Assembly: GCA_964019425.1 (NCBI GenBank)
Contig: OZ025818.1
Location: 62,001 to 126,000, forward strand
Length of the DNA: 64,000 nucleotides
Source of the DNA: Flectonema sp. DT1601
Taxonomy: Eukaryota; Euglenozoa; Diplonemea; Diplonemida; Diplonemidae
Direction of reading: 5' to 3'
Shown here: piece by piece, positions 20,100-30,310 of the stretch
How the letters are laid out: the number at the start of each line of letters is the position of its first letter
Numbering within the stretch: position 1 is the first letter of the stretch
The notes under the pieces: generated by a model
The model's database searches: none
Seen by the model: only the letters and a program-made list of their open reading frames with translations
Told to the model about the DNA's origin: nothing
Translations under genes and position numbers: made by a program

Positions 20100-20441
20100 G
20101 AAATAAAATAAAAAAAAATAAAATTTTGATTTTTTTTTTTTTTTTTTTTTTTTTGATAATAAAACTAACTGTTGTCAATTCCAATCAAAAAAAAAAAAAA
20201 AAACGATAAAATAAATCTCGTTAAAGTAATCAATGTGTGATATGATGAAAACAGCTGTAGTGGATTTATAAAGAAAACTGATTAACGGCTGATCCACCGT
20301 AAATACAAGACTCATGTAGTTAGAATTTAGCATCCAACTTTAATTTCATCGATTAGTTGCAAAAAAAAAATTCAAAGCATTGAAAAATAATTTTTAAAAA
20401 AAAAAAAAATAGGCATTCATCCAGCAAGCGAATTCAATTTT

Positions 20442-20639
20442 TCACATCACTGTGACGCCTCCAATACGTCGTTTGGATGCAACGTGACGGACTGTGCGAT
20501 TGCAATCACGTAGGAAGAAGTTAGCAGAAGTTACAGAGTGATAGTTCAGAACAAGATCGATCAGTTCGTTGGTAGCTACTAACCCACGCTGCACACGATG
20601 TCTCACAACAGTGTCGCCTTGTTTTGTTATTGATATGTC
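20442..20639 (-). CDS. Low-confidence candidate terminal exon (basic)
   Basis: Sixty-five codons are open up to a TGA at 20442-20444. They encode a basic, structured-looking sequence (for example CNRTVRHVASKRRIGG) unlike the low-complexity frames around it. No ATG occurs inside, so an upstream exon is needed. A short ATG frame with a GTAATG donor near 20840 lies just behind a good acceptor (ACTGTTATCAG), but the phases do not fit neatly. I do not recognise the product. Confidence 0.3.
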   Translation of the reverse strand, partial: DISITKQGDTVVRHRVQRGLVATNELIDLVLNYHSVTSANFFLRDCNRTVRHVASKRRIGGVTVM

Positions 20640-20706
20640 TCAAGAATATTAAGAACGAAAAGAAAGAGAAACAGACAAAAGGTAAAAAAGACAACCAACA
20701 GAAAAG

Positions 20707-20742
20707 AGCTCTGCTCTGCTCGTTGCGAGCAGTGCCAGAGCT
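20707..20742. repeat. 14-bp stem, 3-base-loop hairpin
   Basis: AGCTCTG pairs with CAGAGCT, and CTGCTCG pairs with CGAGCAG. A small internal loop separates them and TTG forms the loop on the plus strand. This GC-rich hairpin stands out in AT-rich DNA. It lies between two candidate exons on the minus strand, so it could be a folded element in an intron or leader. No RNA family is recognised. Confidence 0.6.
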
Positions 20743-20889
20743 TTGTTAGTTTGTAGAATTATTGTCGCCGACTGTCAGAATTAATTTTTAAATAAGAGGA
20801 TAATAAATAGATCAAAAGAGTCTATTACATTACTTGTTGCGCATCACTGATAACAGTAAACTATGGAATATCGTATGAACACCACAGAG

Positions 20890-20996
20890 CTACAAGGCAA
20901 TGTAAGTAGACTCAATCTTGTATTGCTCAGGCTGACGGGGCATCCTGAAGGCATCATTGTCGACTTTCCATCTCATCTGATTGTAGATAGAAGCTA
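20890..20996 (-). CDS. Low-confidence candidate terminal exon
   Basis: After an acceptor-like TCTACATCAG preceded by a long T-run, a frame of 34 codons (including NQMRWKVDNDAFRMPRQPEQ) ends at TAG at 20890-20892. It looks protein-like, but the only ATG would give a 28-residue peptide, so an upstream exon would be needed and none was found. Confidence 0.25.
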
Positions 20997-23612
20997 CTGA
21001 TGTAGAGTTCACATAGTGAACAAAAAAAAAAAAAAAAAAAACCTAAATAGAAAAGGGAAAGCAAATAACACAAGAATAAAATGAACACGGAGGAGAGAGG
21101 CTGAACTTTTTTTTTTTTTTTTTTTTTTTTTAATGTTATTTTCGACTTTCAAAAAAGAGGATTAAGATTTTTCGATATAATTAGAACAGCTTGAGCAGAA
21201 TAAATTATTTATCAGGAAGTAATCACTACTAAAGCTGTCTATCTTAACACGTACCACTTTGTCCAAGAAAAAAACAAAAAAGAGACAGCTGCAATTACAT
21301 ACAAAAAAAAAGAAAGAAAAAAACCTAACGAAAATAAAGAAGTAGAATGAGAGGGATGCTATGCGCTTGTTGCAAAAAAAGAAAAAAGCGTCTCGCCAAA
21401 TCGACTGTATTTTCCCCGCAGTGCAGGGGAAATAAAAAAAAGGGGAGGTGGTAAAAAAAAAAAAAAAAAAAAAGTTATTCTAAATAACGTTTTGTGTGAA
21501 GAAACAACACACCAGGACGGAACGTTATTAGAGGAAGAATTTACGTTGTTAAATGTAATAAAAAGTGTGTGAAGCAGTGATAACAAGTTAACACTGCTCT
21601 TAACGAGGGTTGCTTCACAATTGCGTTATTCCCCCTTCGCGTCAACAGTGAATTATAATACGCCACCTTATTTGAGTAGGAAGTTAAAGACTGAATACAC
21701 CAGTGAAGCCATTCTTACAGGCTAGGTAAATGTGAGGCCCAATGCCAGTGAAGTCGTTAACTTAATTCACGACTGAAGAGGGAATACAGACATCGTTGAT
21801 TCTCATTTTCTATTCCTATTTGTATTATTATTACCATGCTCAACGAAACTGAATATAGGCTATTTCCTTGAGGGTTTAGCCTTAAGACAGGGTGCTACAC
21901 ACTCTATTCACTAGTAAAAAGTTTATTCGGTTTAAATTATTCACACCCTCAACACCACTTCCTCATTCGATATTATTTATTGTAAAATAAAATACGTTTG
22001 AAAGTAAATGTAAGGAAGTTTCGGGCTCTCACGGGCTACGAGGCACCCGCGGACAATGATGAGTTGTTGGCTGGGGTACTGAGTGCCTACATTAAAGAGT
22101 AAAAAAGAAAATCACATCCAGCAGAGTAAATATAATTTGTGACTTTCAAATGAAACTATTTTATCTAAAATAAAAGAAAACTTTCTGAAAAAACTTAACA
22201 AAAGAAAACGAATCCTCTTTATCATGGGAGAATAACCTCCAGCCTCATCACAAGGAGGTCATAACTTTGCTTAATTTAACGTCGAACTGCCGTCTTAGTC
22301 TTGCTATCTTTAGAAATGTTAGTACCGCTGACTTCAATCAAATAAAGGAAGATAGAAAATGGAAAACCCCTTCCACTCGGAATCAGAAAAAAAAAAAAGA
22401 GTTTCCCTTCCTTTAATTAAAAAAAAAGTGCAACTAATCCTGCAAAAAAATATATAAAAAGAATATTTCACCGGATCTAGTTAGTTTCTGACTCAAATAT
22501 TAAGTTAGGTTGGATAAGGTGCGAAGTATCAGTCCGCGATTTCAGTTTAAAACTCCCACACGTCCCGTATTATCGAATAAATATAACAACTGTTAATAAG
22601 AGACGTGCTACAAGCCAATTAAAGGCACGCGCACTGAATAACTACAGTTCGTTATTGCTTTTGCGTAGTTTTACAAAAAAGCTTCGGGGAAAGGAAAAAA
22701 AAAAAAAAGAGAAAGAGAAAGAGAGAAAAAAAAACGTGAACTCGGAAAACAAAAGACAACTGTCTTCGACAGATCGCGTCTAAGATCTCTATCTCTCAAT
22801 TCGAAAGGAAAAGAGATCAAAAAAATAATTTCGAAGAGCGATGTGAAACTCTCCAAGAACGTTGTTTTTTTGTTTTACAAGCGAAGGAAACACCAAATGG
22901 ACTAAAACACGCCAACCTCAGAGTCCATCTACGAAACGTAACCAAACAAGGAAGCGAAGTTGCTGTATTGAATAATGTTCTTCTTCCCTAACGATAAAAT
23001 CAATGCCAGGGGGGGAGGTATCGAGAACTATCCAAACTGGGATAAGGTGCTTCTGTTGGCTGCGAATTACTTTCCTTTTTCTGTGTTCTCGAAAATTCAA
23101 TTCAAAAAAAAAAAAAAAAAAAAGATAACCCAAACAGACGATGTCATGGTTTGGTTGTAAGAGTGATATAATCTGAGTGAGGGCGGTAACTTGATACGAT
23201 GATTAAATATACCACACTCTCCAGAAAAGGAAAAAAAGAATAAACGTTATTTGCCACTCTAACGAAACATTTATTATTTCAGGAATTTTGGTACCTGAAA
23301 ATTGTTCATTCAGAAGAAGTAGCTTTCGAAAAGAAAAATAATAAAAACGAAAAGTAACATATTTAGTGGGTTGAAAAATAGTAGGAAGGTAGATTAGGTT
23401 TGTTTACAGATAATATTATTATGTTTTTTTTTTTTTTTTTAAATTTTTTTTTTTCACAAATGACGTAATTTTAGGTGTTCCGATCATTTTATAAAATGGT
23501 TAACAGAAAAAAAAAGAGACTCAATTCAGTTTTTTTAAAAGGACACTCTATTGTTCTTCCTCAGCGCTACTAGTGGCTGAATTTGAAGATAAAAAAAAAA
23601 AATTTTTTTTTT

Positions 23613-24323
23613 TCAAACATTTATTAATTTTGTTTCTGAATTTTTAACAAGCGGAACATGTGTTCGAATCCATTTTCTTCTGCGAGCTTTTCGGAGAAAC
23701 CCAGCGATTCGTCTACCGGAGTATTCCCAACCATCGTCAAGGTCACCACAGGTGTGATCGACTTCCCAGTTTCCTGACCAGCGTGTTCCTGAAGGAGATG
23801 TAATCTTTGATGGTGGAGACAGTGTTTCATCTGTGAAGGCATTAGTCCAGCGAGCTTTTAAAGATGGAGCCCATCCGATGATGGGAATCCAACGTTGGTT
23901 TTCAAATATTGACATCACAACACCACCACTATTTCCAATAGTATTACTGATTGGAAGAGGAGTCCCAACTTCATCCCAATAATCACAACTGGAATCGATG
24001 TCAGATGCCGTTCTTCCTAAACTGAGATCATCTTCGAGAATATCACTTCTATCGATGACAATCCATTCTTCATCAATCACCAACGCTGCTCCACTAAAAT
24101 TTAAAAATAATTGATATCCATTATGAGCCTTTGTTTCATGGAATAATTTCTGACAGTCACCTTTATAAAAATCACATTGATGTCCTCTAAGAACTGCTGC
24201 ATCGTATCCATTAGCAATGCAGTATGATTGGATTTGATGCCTTGTTAGATAAAGATCAGAAGTCTCTACTGGTTTTCGAGTTCCCAGCCCAGTGTCGCTG
24301 AAATGCTGCCATTCAGTTTTCAT
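23613..24323 (-). CDS. Dysferlin-domain (DysF/peroxin-type) protein
   Basis: The protein has 236 residues. The C-terminal part matches the dysferlin-domain signature of ferlins, TECPR1 and fungal Pex23/Pex30 proteins: IIGWAPSLKARWTNAFTDE, then W..NWEVDHTCGDLDDGWEY, then FLRKARRRKWIRTHVPL (Trp/Arg stacking pairs of the DysFN and DysFC parts). The N-terminal 100 residues contain Cys/His (CIANGYDAAVLRGHQC) and match nothing I know. It lacks transmembrane segments and C2 domains, so unlike its relatives it appears to be a stand-alone soluble protein. DysF domains are associated with membrane repair and ER-peroxisome contact; the role here is unknown. The acceptor TTTTTTGATAG lies 19 bases before the ATG. 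Confidence 0.75.
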   Translation of the reverse strand: MKTEWQHFSDTGLGTRKPVETSDLYLTRHQIQSYCIANGYDAAVLRGHQCDFYKGDCQKLFHETKAHNGYQLFLNFSGAALVIDEEWIVIDRSDILEDDLSLGRTASDIDSSCDYWDEVGTPLPISNTIGNSGGVVMSIFENQRWIPIIGWAPSLKARWTNAFTDETLSPPSKITSPSGTRWSGNWEVDHTCGDLDDGWEYSGRRIAGFLRKARRRKWIRTHVPLVKNSETKLINV

Positions 24324-24843
24324 AGTTTAACTTCCTTCGGACCTATCAAAAAATAAAATAACAGATTTAGGTAGTTGGATGGTTGTTTTTATGTTTCTTT
24401 TTTTTTTTTTTTTTTTTTTGATGCATTCTTTATTTCCTTTTTTTTTTTTTTTTTTTAGAATTAAAAACTTTTCGCAGCAAATTGCCTTCGGTAAGGGTAG
24501 GAGCCCGTAAGCAATTAGCTATTTCATTTGCAAGCGCAGCTGAGTAAGTTTTTATTCCTAAACTGCACCACAAGAATACTGATCATATTGCCTGGTCGGA
24601 CAGGACTCACTGCACACAGTGTTTTTTTTTTTTTTTTTTTTTCTTCCTACTCTTTTTTTAATCATTTCTTTAGATATAAAACGAATATTCAAACCGACAG
24701 CAGTTGTTCGGTTTCTTTATTTGCAATCGGCTACAGAACAGGTTAGACAGACAGAAAGCTGTAAAATGTGTGACGTCGGTATCAATTATTTTCTTTACCA
24801 CGATTACTGAATTGTTATAAGAAAATCAAATGACCAACACAAC
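24324..24843. other. Spacer with T-runs
   Basis: It holds the leader of the DysF gene and the 3' untranslated region of the CCDC25 homologue, with T-runs near 24400, 24440 and 24622. Nothing else was seen. Confidence 0.4.
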
Positions 24844-25532
24844 TTACATAAAGTCATCGAGATCGACAGGAGTTTGGTTGCTGGTGGTGAGAGTAGAGTC
24901 ACCAAACCCAACGTAGGCCTTTAAATCAGCTTTTTTTTTATCTTCCTCACGCTGAACCTTATCGGCTTGTTGCTTAGCCACTAAAGCCATCTTTTCTTCG
25001 TGACGTTCTTCTTTGTCACGCTGTTCTCTCTCTGCTTGTAAGTCAACAACTCTCTCTACTTTTGTTCTCTCCAGTCTGTTTATAACTTCATTCTTCTTCT
25101 TTGCAATCGTGCATGACTTCACTGCTTTTGAGTTGAAAAAGCTAACCTGACCTGGGTCCATGCCTGCTGTTTTCTTAAGGTTTGCCCATGGAGTGTATAC
25201 TACCTTAACGTTGTTTAATTTACATCCGTCAATAGAGTTAGCTTTTGTTAATTGACAGCACTCTTCAACAACGTCGTCAGAAATATCACTGATGGTGCTT
25301 CCCTTTGGGAGTCTGACGTAAATATGCGCACTGTGTTGAGTTTATAATAAGTAGTATCTCAAAGAGTGATCCAGATGATAAGTTAAGATTATACATACCT
25401 GGAGTGACCGTCAACGTGGAACCACACATCCTCAGGCCATCCCCACTTTATTAAATCTTCGTTCTCATACTTATCTCTGCCTACGTAGCAGGTCATCTCT
25501 GGAGCTGACTGCAATGTGAAGAAGAAAACCAT
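24844..25532 (-). CDS. CCDC25 homologue (NFACT-R domain), one cis intron
   Basis: Two exons (25399-25532 and 24844-25330) join to 206 codons, against 208 in human CCDC25. Conserved blocks include the N-terminal MVFFF strand, [54 protein letters not shown] and [10 protein letters not shown] charged coiled coil follows and the protein ends in DLDDFM, like the animal DSDEFM end. The NFACT-R fold is shared with ribosome-quality-control factors. Human CCDC25 has been described as a sensor of extracellular DNA at membranes, but the wide conservation of the family points to an older, probably RNA-linked, role. The ATG at 25530-25532 follows the acceptor TTATAAAAACAG by 20 bases. Confidence 0.92.
25331..25398 (-). 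other. 68-base GT-AG cis intron in the CCDC25 homologue
   Basis: The donor is CCAG|GTATGTATAA and the acceptor CTCAACACAG. The splice falls inside the conserved VDxxSSAHVY block and restores it exactly (phase 2), which makes this the best-supported intron of the window and shows that conventional GT-AG cis splicing operates. Confidence 0.92.
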
Positions 25533-25552
25533 TTTGTATTTGTTTTAACAAC

Positions 25553-26260
25553 CTGTTTTTATAAAATAATTAAAATACTACTTTTGAGAATTATCACTGT
25601 CGTTGTGTTGTTTTGTGTGTTTTCTTCTGTTTTTTTTTTTTTTTTTTTTTTTTTGTCTTCTCTTTCCCATCCTTTCCTTTTTTTTTTTTTATATTCAATT
25701 CACAATCACTTTACACCGATAACAGGTAAGGTTAAAAACAACTATATCTGGAAGAGAGAGTACCCACAAAACACAACACGTTTAATCTCTTTCGGAACAT
25801 TGACGATGAATTTCGCAAGGAAGAGTTCCCTCAGTGAGACAAATTAAATCATAATTTAGGATACGATGGGAAGCTCTCAAAAAAAAAAAAGACGGTAAAC
25901 CTCAGAATCTCAAGTAACGATGTGTTCTGAAAGAAGGAAAAGAAGGCAATCACAACTTTCCTTTTTTTTTTTTTTTTTTAAATAGATCAGTAAACAGTGC
26001 TTGATGCGTATCATAAAATAAAGTGCCTGCGAGATACTGCTTTCTCTCAACCGACCTGTAAAGGTGCCGATAATATAACAAAACAAAAGGTAGGAGAGAG
26101 CGGGAACTGGCTGAAGAGAATGAAAACTAAGAAAACGAGGCGCATGCAGGTCACGCTACCACCCTAACGAGTAGTAGACAGCAGTTGAGTAGATGACAGC
26201 GGGTTATGTGTAAATAATAATCCTATTTATTTATTTATTTTTATTTTATTTCTTTTTTTT
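25553..26260. other. Spacer with homopolymers
   Basis: About 0.7 kb with T-runs near 25629, 25681 and 25964, between the CCDC25 homologue and the HECT ligase gene. A plus-strand frame at 25584-25847 is poly-Phe low complexity. No gene was seen. Confidence 0.45.
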
Positions 26261-29200
26261 TCAAGACAGTTCAAAACCTGTTCCCGAAGTGATAGCATAA
26301 AGTAACTTTTCACTCAGATTTTCTTTAGTACCGTACGGAGGAAGGCAAAGCAAATTGAAGCAAGTCGACGCAGATGGGAGTCGATTCAAGTGCTGACCAT
26401 CCTTTTCAGATTCGACGAGAACCTTTCTAATTACAAAAGGAGGGCTAATGTGACCAAATCCAAGTAAAGGTGGTCTGCGAGAAGACATTACAAATTTTAG
26501 AAAATCTGCTTTTTGAGTATCAGAAAACTCAGCCAAGACCATCCAAAGATTCTGAATAACTTCTTCTTTATCACTGTACCCTTCATATCTTGTGTATTGA
26601 CGTAATTCACTGATGTCAAAGCTACCATCGAGTCCTGCTATTAGTTGGTGTAATTCTCTTCTGTTGAATAACGCTAACATGTTGCTTGGAAGAATCTCAT
26701 GAAATCCTGATATGAAACAGTTTGCTTGTTCTTTAAATCTGAGATTTAATTTATAATTTGCGACTAGACTAAGATACAAAGGAAGATTTCCATTTGTAAC
26801 TAAAACATGATCTCCATTACGAAGAAGAAGCGTTTGTTTGGTTGGAGAATCCTGAACTGAAAATGTCAGACACAAATCCTCAACATCGTCGACGTCTTTA
26901 AGCTGAAGAAGACTCCGATAAGTCTCTGGGTCTAGACCCTCTAAGTCAGAGAAGGTATTCGCCTGAAGCAGCATTATATTTAAGAAGAAGTCGGCAAAGT
27001 GAACATCCACGACGATGCCTTCGTATATTGCCTTGGCTAGGACTCGGCCAACAAATTTAAAAAATTCATTCGCAGAACAATTCAATTCGTCGAGAGTCTC
27101 TTTTTGCATTTCCGAATTAGGATTCGGAAACAACATATTGTCAGCTGTCGTTAACCAAAAATTTAGTTCGGGTGAGAATGCCAGTTTGAGAACGTTTTCA
27201 AGCAGCTCTTTGAATAAACCTCCCTCATCTATTCCGTCTTCAGCTAATCCTTCGTGATTAAGAAATCTAACATGTAACTGAGCCTTTAAATGAACAGAAC
27301 CACCCTGGTCTAATCTACAGAACTCTGAGAAACAATCTTTCAACATGTTGTTTCGGGTTACCGTTACAGGGAATTTTATTTCTGATGCATGGTTAGCCTG
27401 TCGGTCTTTTTCAATTAAGAATCTGAGATACTCTAAACGGCTCTTGAAAGGAACTAAAAAAGGCATCGGCTGAATGATAACTTGATAACGAAGTAAGTCT
27501 TGATCAGACTTTACTGTTGAGGTTCTTCCAGAACTGTTTTGAGTTTCAGTACTCACTCTTCGAGATGCGGATCCGGTAGCTCTGTAGATGTCGTGAAGTC
27601 CTGAAAATAGATTTCCTAAATCACCGAACATGTCACCAAAGTGTCTCTCGAGAGGATCAGCTGATCGCTGCATCTCACTCGATAGTTCTCTCAAAACTCC
27701 AAAAAGATTTTCAAAAGGATTACTATGAAGACTTTCACTTAAATATCTCAACACATCTTCAAAACTAAATCCACTTTCATTTGTGAACGACGCAACTTGC
27801 CAAACAGACTCATCAGCAAACGGACGTCTTACATTCCGATGACTCAGTTTTTGTAACAACGCCTGTGATACGATAACAATACGAGGAAACAGTAAGTTAG
27901 ATTGTTTATTAAATGGTGTTTGATGTGTTTGTTGTATTTCAGGTATCCCGTCCCAAGTTAATCGAAAAGCCAACTTACAAAATAGAGATATCATCGTTGT
28001 AACTGATCTCAGTTTAAATGGTCTTTCTAAAACGTAGAACTCCTTCTCATCAACAACTTGAAGTAAATTATCATAGCAATGTAAAAACATTAAAATAATA
28101 TCACCCATGACATAGTCGGTATTGTCAAGGGGTGTTTGTAATTTTTCTGCGAATTTTGTGAATGAACCTAAATGCATTTCAATATGAGACCAGAGCATAA
28201 TCATTAATCTGGGATGGCATCCAACTGTTGAGAGAGCGCTACTCGAATCCCACGAGTGAACTAAAACATTATAAAGTCTGCAAGCAACAGACCAAGTAGG
28301 CTTCTCCCATATCAGTTCATTCTCACTATTTAAACAACTTGTTACTAATAATATTGCAAGACTTGCTGCTGCTGTGCTGTCGACACATCCTACTGGAGGT
28401 GCCTTAACACGCATCTCTTTAAATATAAAAGAACTGTGTGACCTAACAATACGAGGAGTAGGTTCAGACTGTGGTTCTGATGATGGTGGAGTTATAGAAG
28501 GCTGAACAGGTGATTGCTCAATGTCTGTAGTAAGTCCCAAATCGTGAAATAAAATATCAACAGTCGTCTGTTCCCACAGTAACGCGAATTGATCTGCTAC
28601 AGCTGCCGTACTGTCCAAGAATCTAGTCATTTCTGATCTGTGCAAAGTATACCTTTGAAATAGATCAAAAATCGCAGCAGTCCATGTTGGGATTAACTGT
28701 TGTTGAGTTGTGCAGACTCTTCTTCCGAGTTCTAATAAGTTACCAGTCAGGTAAAGACCTTCTTCTCGACTATATTGTTGACCATCTTTCTTAACCGTAA
28801 TAGTTGGGGGAGTACTTTTACCACCAGAGAACATATTAATCCATAATCTCTTTATTGAACAGATGCTTTTGATTGTTACTTTTTGAAGAAGTCGTGGGAT
28901 TCCAGGAACTTTTGATAAAATGATTTCTCTTATCGATGCAGCATCTCCTGAACGTGCGATGAGCGTCATCAGACCAGACGCTATTAAATCCAAGTCTCCA
29001 CCGTAGTCAGTACCTGCTCCACTTATCCTAAGTAAGCAAGTCTGCGCTAACTCAAATATCTTTGGAAACAGTGCCGTGCAAAACAACGGTATAATCTCAC
29101 CTTGTCCTTGAGATAATATTTTTACTTTTTCAGTAGAGTTTCGAACAAACGCCCAGTTTCGAACTTCAGTGAGGTCGAGTAGTAACTTTAAACAAGTCGA

Positions 29201-29743
29201 GAATGTTAACGACGGTGAGGATACTCCTGTTGGTGGAGCTGGGAGTTGTTTAGATGATTTTGTTGAATTAATGAATGGAAAGCAAACAGACATCTCTTCA
29301 GAAATACATCTTTTAACGAGTCTAACAAAAGTGTATCTTCTCATTGGGTTTCCAAACATGACAGCTGTCACGTTTTGTTCACACGATGTTCGACTAACCG
29401 AGGAAGAAATAAGACGCACGCAGTTCATAACGGGAGCTTGTGACCTGAGGCACTTTTGAAGAAGTGAGAATGTTCTACTTGCTTGCGGTAGCTGAACTCT
29501 TGTCGGTTTCAACTTTAGGGCATTCAGCATCGAGTCATCTGGGAATTCATCTTTCCAACTCTTTTCGTAATCTTCCCTCAACTCTCGTAGTGTAGTTCGA
29601 TAATTCACTATTGACTTCCACCATCTTCTTATCTTATTTGATGCTTCTTGTTCTCGTTTTCTTTGCTGACGAATCTCTCTCTCTTTCTTTGCATTTGTCG
29701 ATGCTTTCTCATGGCGTGTGGAGGGAGATCCTCCAAACTGCAT
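26261..29743 (-). CDS. HECT E3 ubiquitin ligase, UBE3C/Hul5-like
   Basis: This 1,160-residue protein begins at the ATG at 29741-29743, 6 bases after a TCTCCAG acceptor. A basic N-terminal helix with an IQ-like motif (ASNKIRRWWKSIVNYR) is typical of UBE3B, UBE3C and yeast Hul5. A long helical middle follows, with a Ser/Pro-rich disordered part near residue 430. The HECT domain occupies about the last 380 residues: HVRFLNHEGLAEDGIDEGGL, then EFFKFVGRVLAKAIYEG. The catalytic Cys is at about residue 1128 in LPSASTCFNLL, 32 residues from the C terminus. UBE3C/Hul5 associates with the proteasome and extends ubiquitin chains on stalled substrates. All expected catalytic features are present, and length and order match the family, so the enzyme should be active. 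UBE3B is the alternative orthologue. Confidence 0.92.
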   Translation of the reverse strand: MQFGGSPSTRHEKASTNAKKEREIRQQRKREQEASNKIRRWWKSIVNYRTTLRELREDYEKSWKDEFPDDSMLNALKLKPTRVQLPQASRTFSLLQKCLRSQAPVMNCVRLISSSVSRTSCEQNVTAVMFGNPMRRYTFVRLVKRCISEEMSVCFPFINSTKSSKQLPAPPTGVSSPSLTFSTCLKLLLDLTEVRNWAFVRNSTEKVKILSQGQGEIIPLFCTALFPKIFELAQTCLLRISGAGTDYGGDLDLIASGLMTLIARSGDAASIREIILSKVPGIPRLLQKVTIKSICSIKRLWINMFSGGKSTPPTITVKKDGQQYSREEGLYLTGNLLELGRRVCTTQQQLIPTWTAAIFDLFQRYTLHRSEMTRFLDSTAAVADQFALLWEQTTVDILFHDLGLTTDIEQSPVQPSITPPSSEPQSEPTPRIVRSHSSFIFKEMRVKAPPVGCVDSTAAASLAILLVTSCLNSENELIWEKPTWSVACRLYNVLVHSWDSSSALSTVGCHPRLMIMLWSHIEMHLGSFTKFAEKLQTPLDNTDYVMGDIILMFLHCYDNLLQVVDEKEFYVLERPFKLRSVTTMISLFCKLAFRLTWDGIPEIQQTHQTPFNKQSNLLFPRIVIVSQALLQKLSHRNVRRPFADESVWQVASFTNESGFSFEDVLRYLSESLHSNPFENLFGVLRELSSEMQRSADPLERHFGDMFGDLGNLFSGLHDIYRATGSASRRVSTETQNSSGRTSTVKSDQDLLRYQVIIQPMPFLVPFKSRLEYLRFLIEKDRQANHASEIKFPVTVTRNNMLKDCFSEFCRLDQGGSVHLKAQLHVRFLNHEGLAEDGIDEGGLFKELLENVLKLAFSPELNFWLTTADNMLFPNPNSEMQKETLDELNCSANEFFKFVGRVLAKAIYEGIVVDVHFADFFLNIMLLQANTFSDLEGLDPETYRSLLQLKDVDDVEDLCLTFSVQDSPTKQTLLLRNGDHVLVTNGNLPLYLSLVANYKLNLRFKEQANCFISGFHEILPSNMLALFNRRELHQLIAGLDGSFDISELRQYTRYEGYSDKEEVIQNLWMVLAEFSDTQKADFLKFVMSSRRPPLLGFGHISPPFVIRKVLVESEKDGQHLNRLPSASTCFNLLCLPPYGTKENLSEKLLYAITSGTGFELS

Positions 29744-29768
29744 AGTCACCTGGAGATCAATAAAATAA
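29741..29768 (-). promoter_or_regulatory. 3' splice acceptor before the HECT ligase gene
   Basis: TTATTTTATTGATCTCCAG on the minus strand ends at 29750, and the ATG follows after 6 bases. An in-frame GTG triplet at 29749 is not a start. Confidence 0.6.
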
Positions 29769-30310
29769 CGTCAAATCTAACTACTTTATAAACTTCTAAT
29801 AAGTATATTTGTTTGGAACTAATTTACGCATCGCTGTGAAAAAAAAGAAGCTATTGTGACTAGGACCAATCAAGATTGTTGTTTTTTTTTTTGTTGTTTT
29901 TGTTGTTGTAAAACCATTCCGATACGTTATCAGCACACGATAATAACCGTGTCGGATATTTTGGTAACAAACATAGAAAGTTTAGAGAGGAAGAGTGCAT
30001 CAGGCTCAATTCACATTAAATTTAATAAAAAAAGAAATTTAATTTTAGAACTGCATGCCGTGCGTAGTTAGTATATGAAAATATTTAAAAAAAAATCGCG
30101 CTTTTTGAGCTGTTTCGTATAACAGTGGTGGAAAATGTAGTTTCAGACCATAATCTTATACTACTTGTCCCTCTTTGGCCTTCATCAGTAAGTTCTTAGG
30201 GATTTTATTCCAAATTTCTTAGTTCTTATCATCAGAACCGATGTGCCATGCTAGTTAGTTAAAAAATAAAACGTTTGCGAATATTAACAACAGAAGGCTG
30301 CTCAATATTA
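29750..30310. other. Spacer
   Basis: About 560 AT-rich bases between the HECT gene leader and the PC-esterase-like stop codon. No gene was seen. Confidence 0.45.

Larger units (their letters stand above)
19738..23612. other. 3.9-kb region with few supported genes
   Basis: The region is rich in A/T runs. Between about 19.88 and 21.0 kb the composition is more balanced, and three minus-strand frames look partly coding; they are listed separately at low confidence. From 21.0 to 23.6 kb I see nothing convincing: short frames with Phe- or Lys-rich stretches only. Confidence 0.4.

Noticed and set aside
23660-23672. TTCGAATCC-like tRNA B-box on the plus strand
   Set aside because: It lies inside the dysferlin-domain gene and no matching A-box or acceptor stem can be drawn. 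Similar hits at about 2011 and 50155 are also inside genes.
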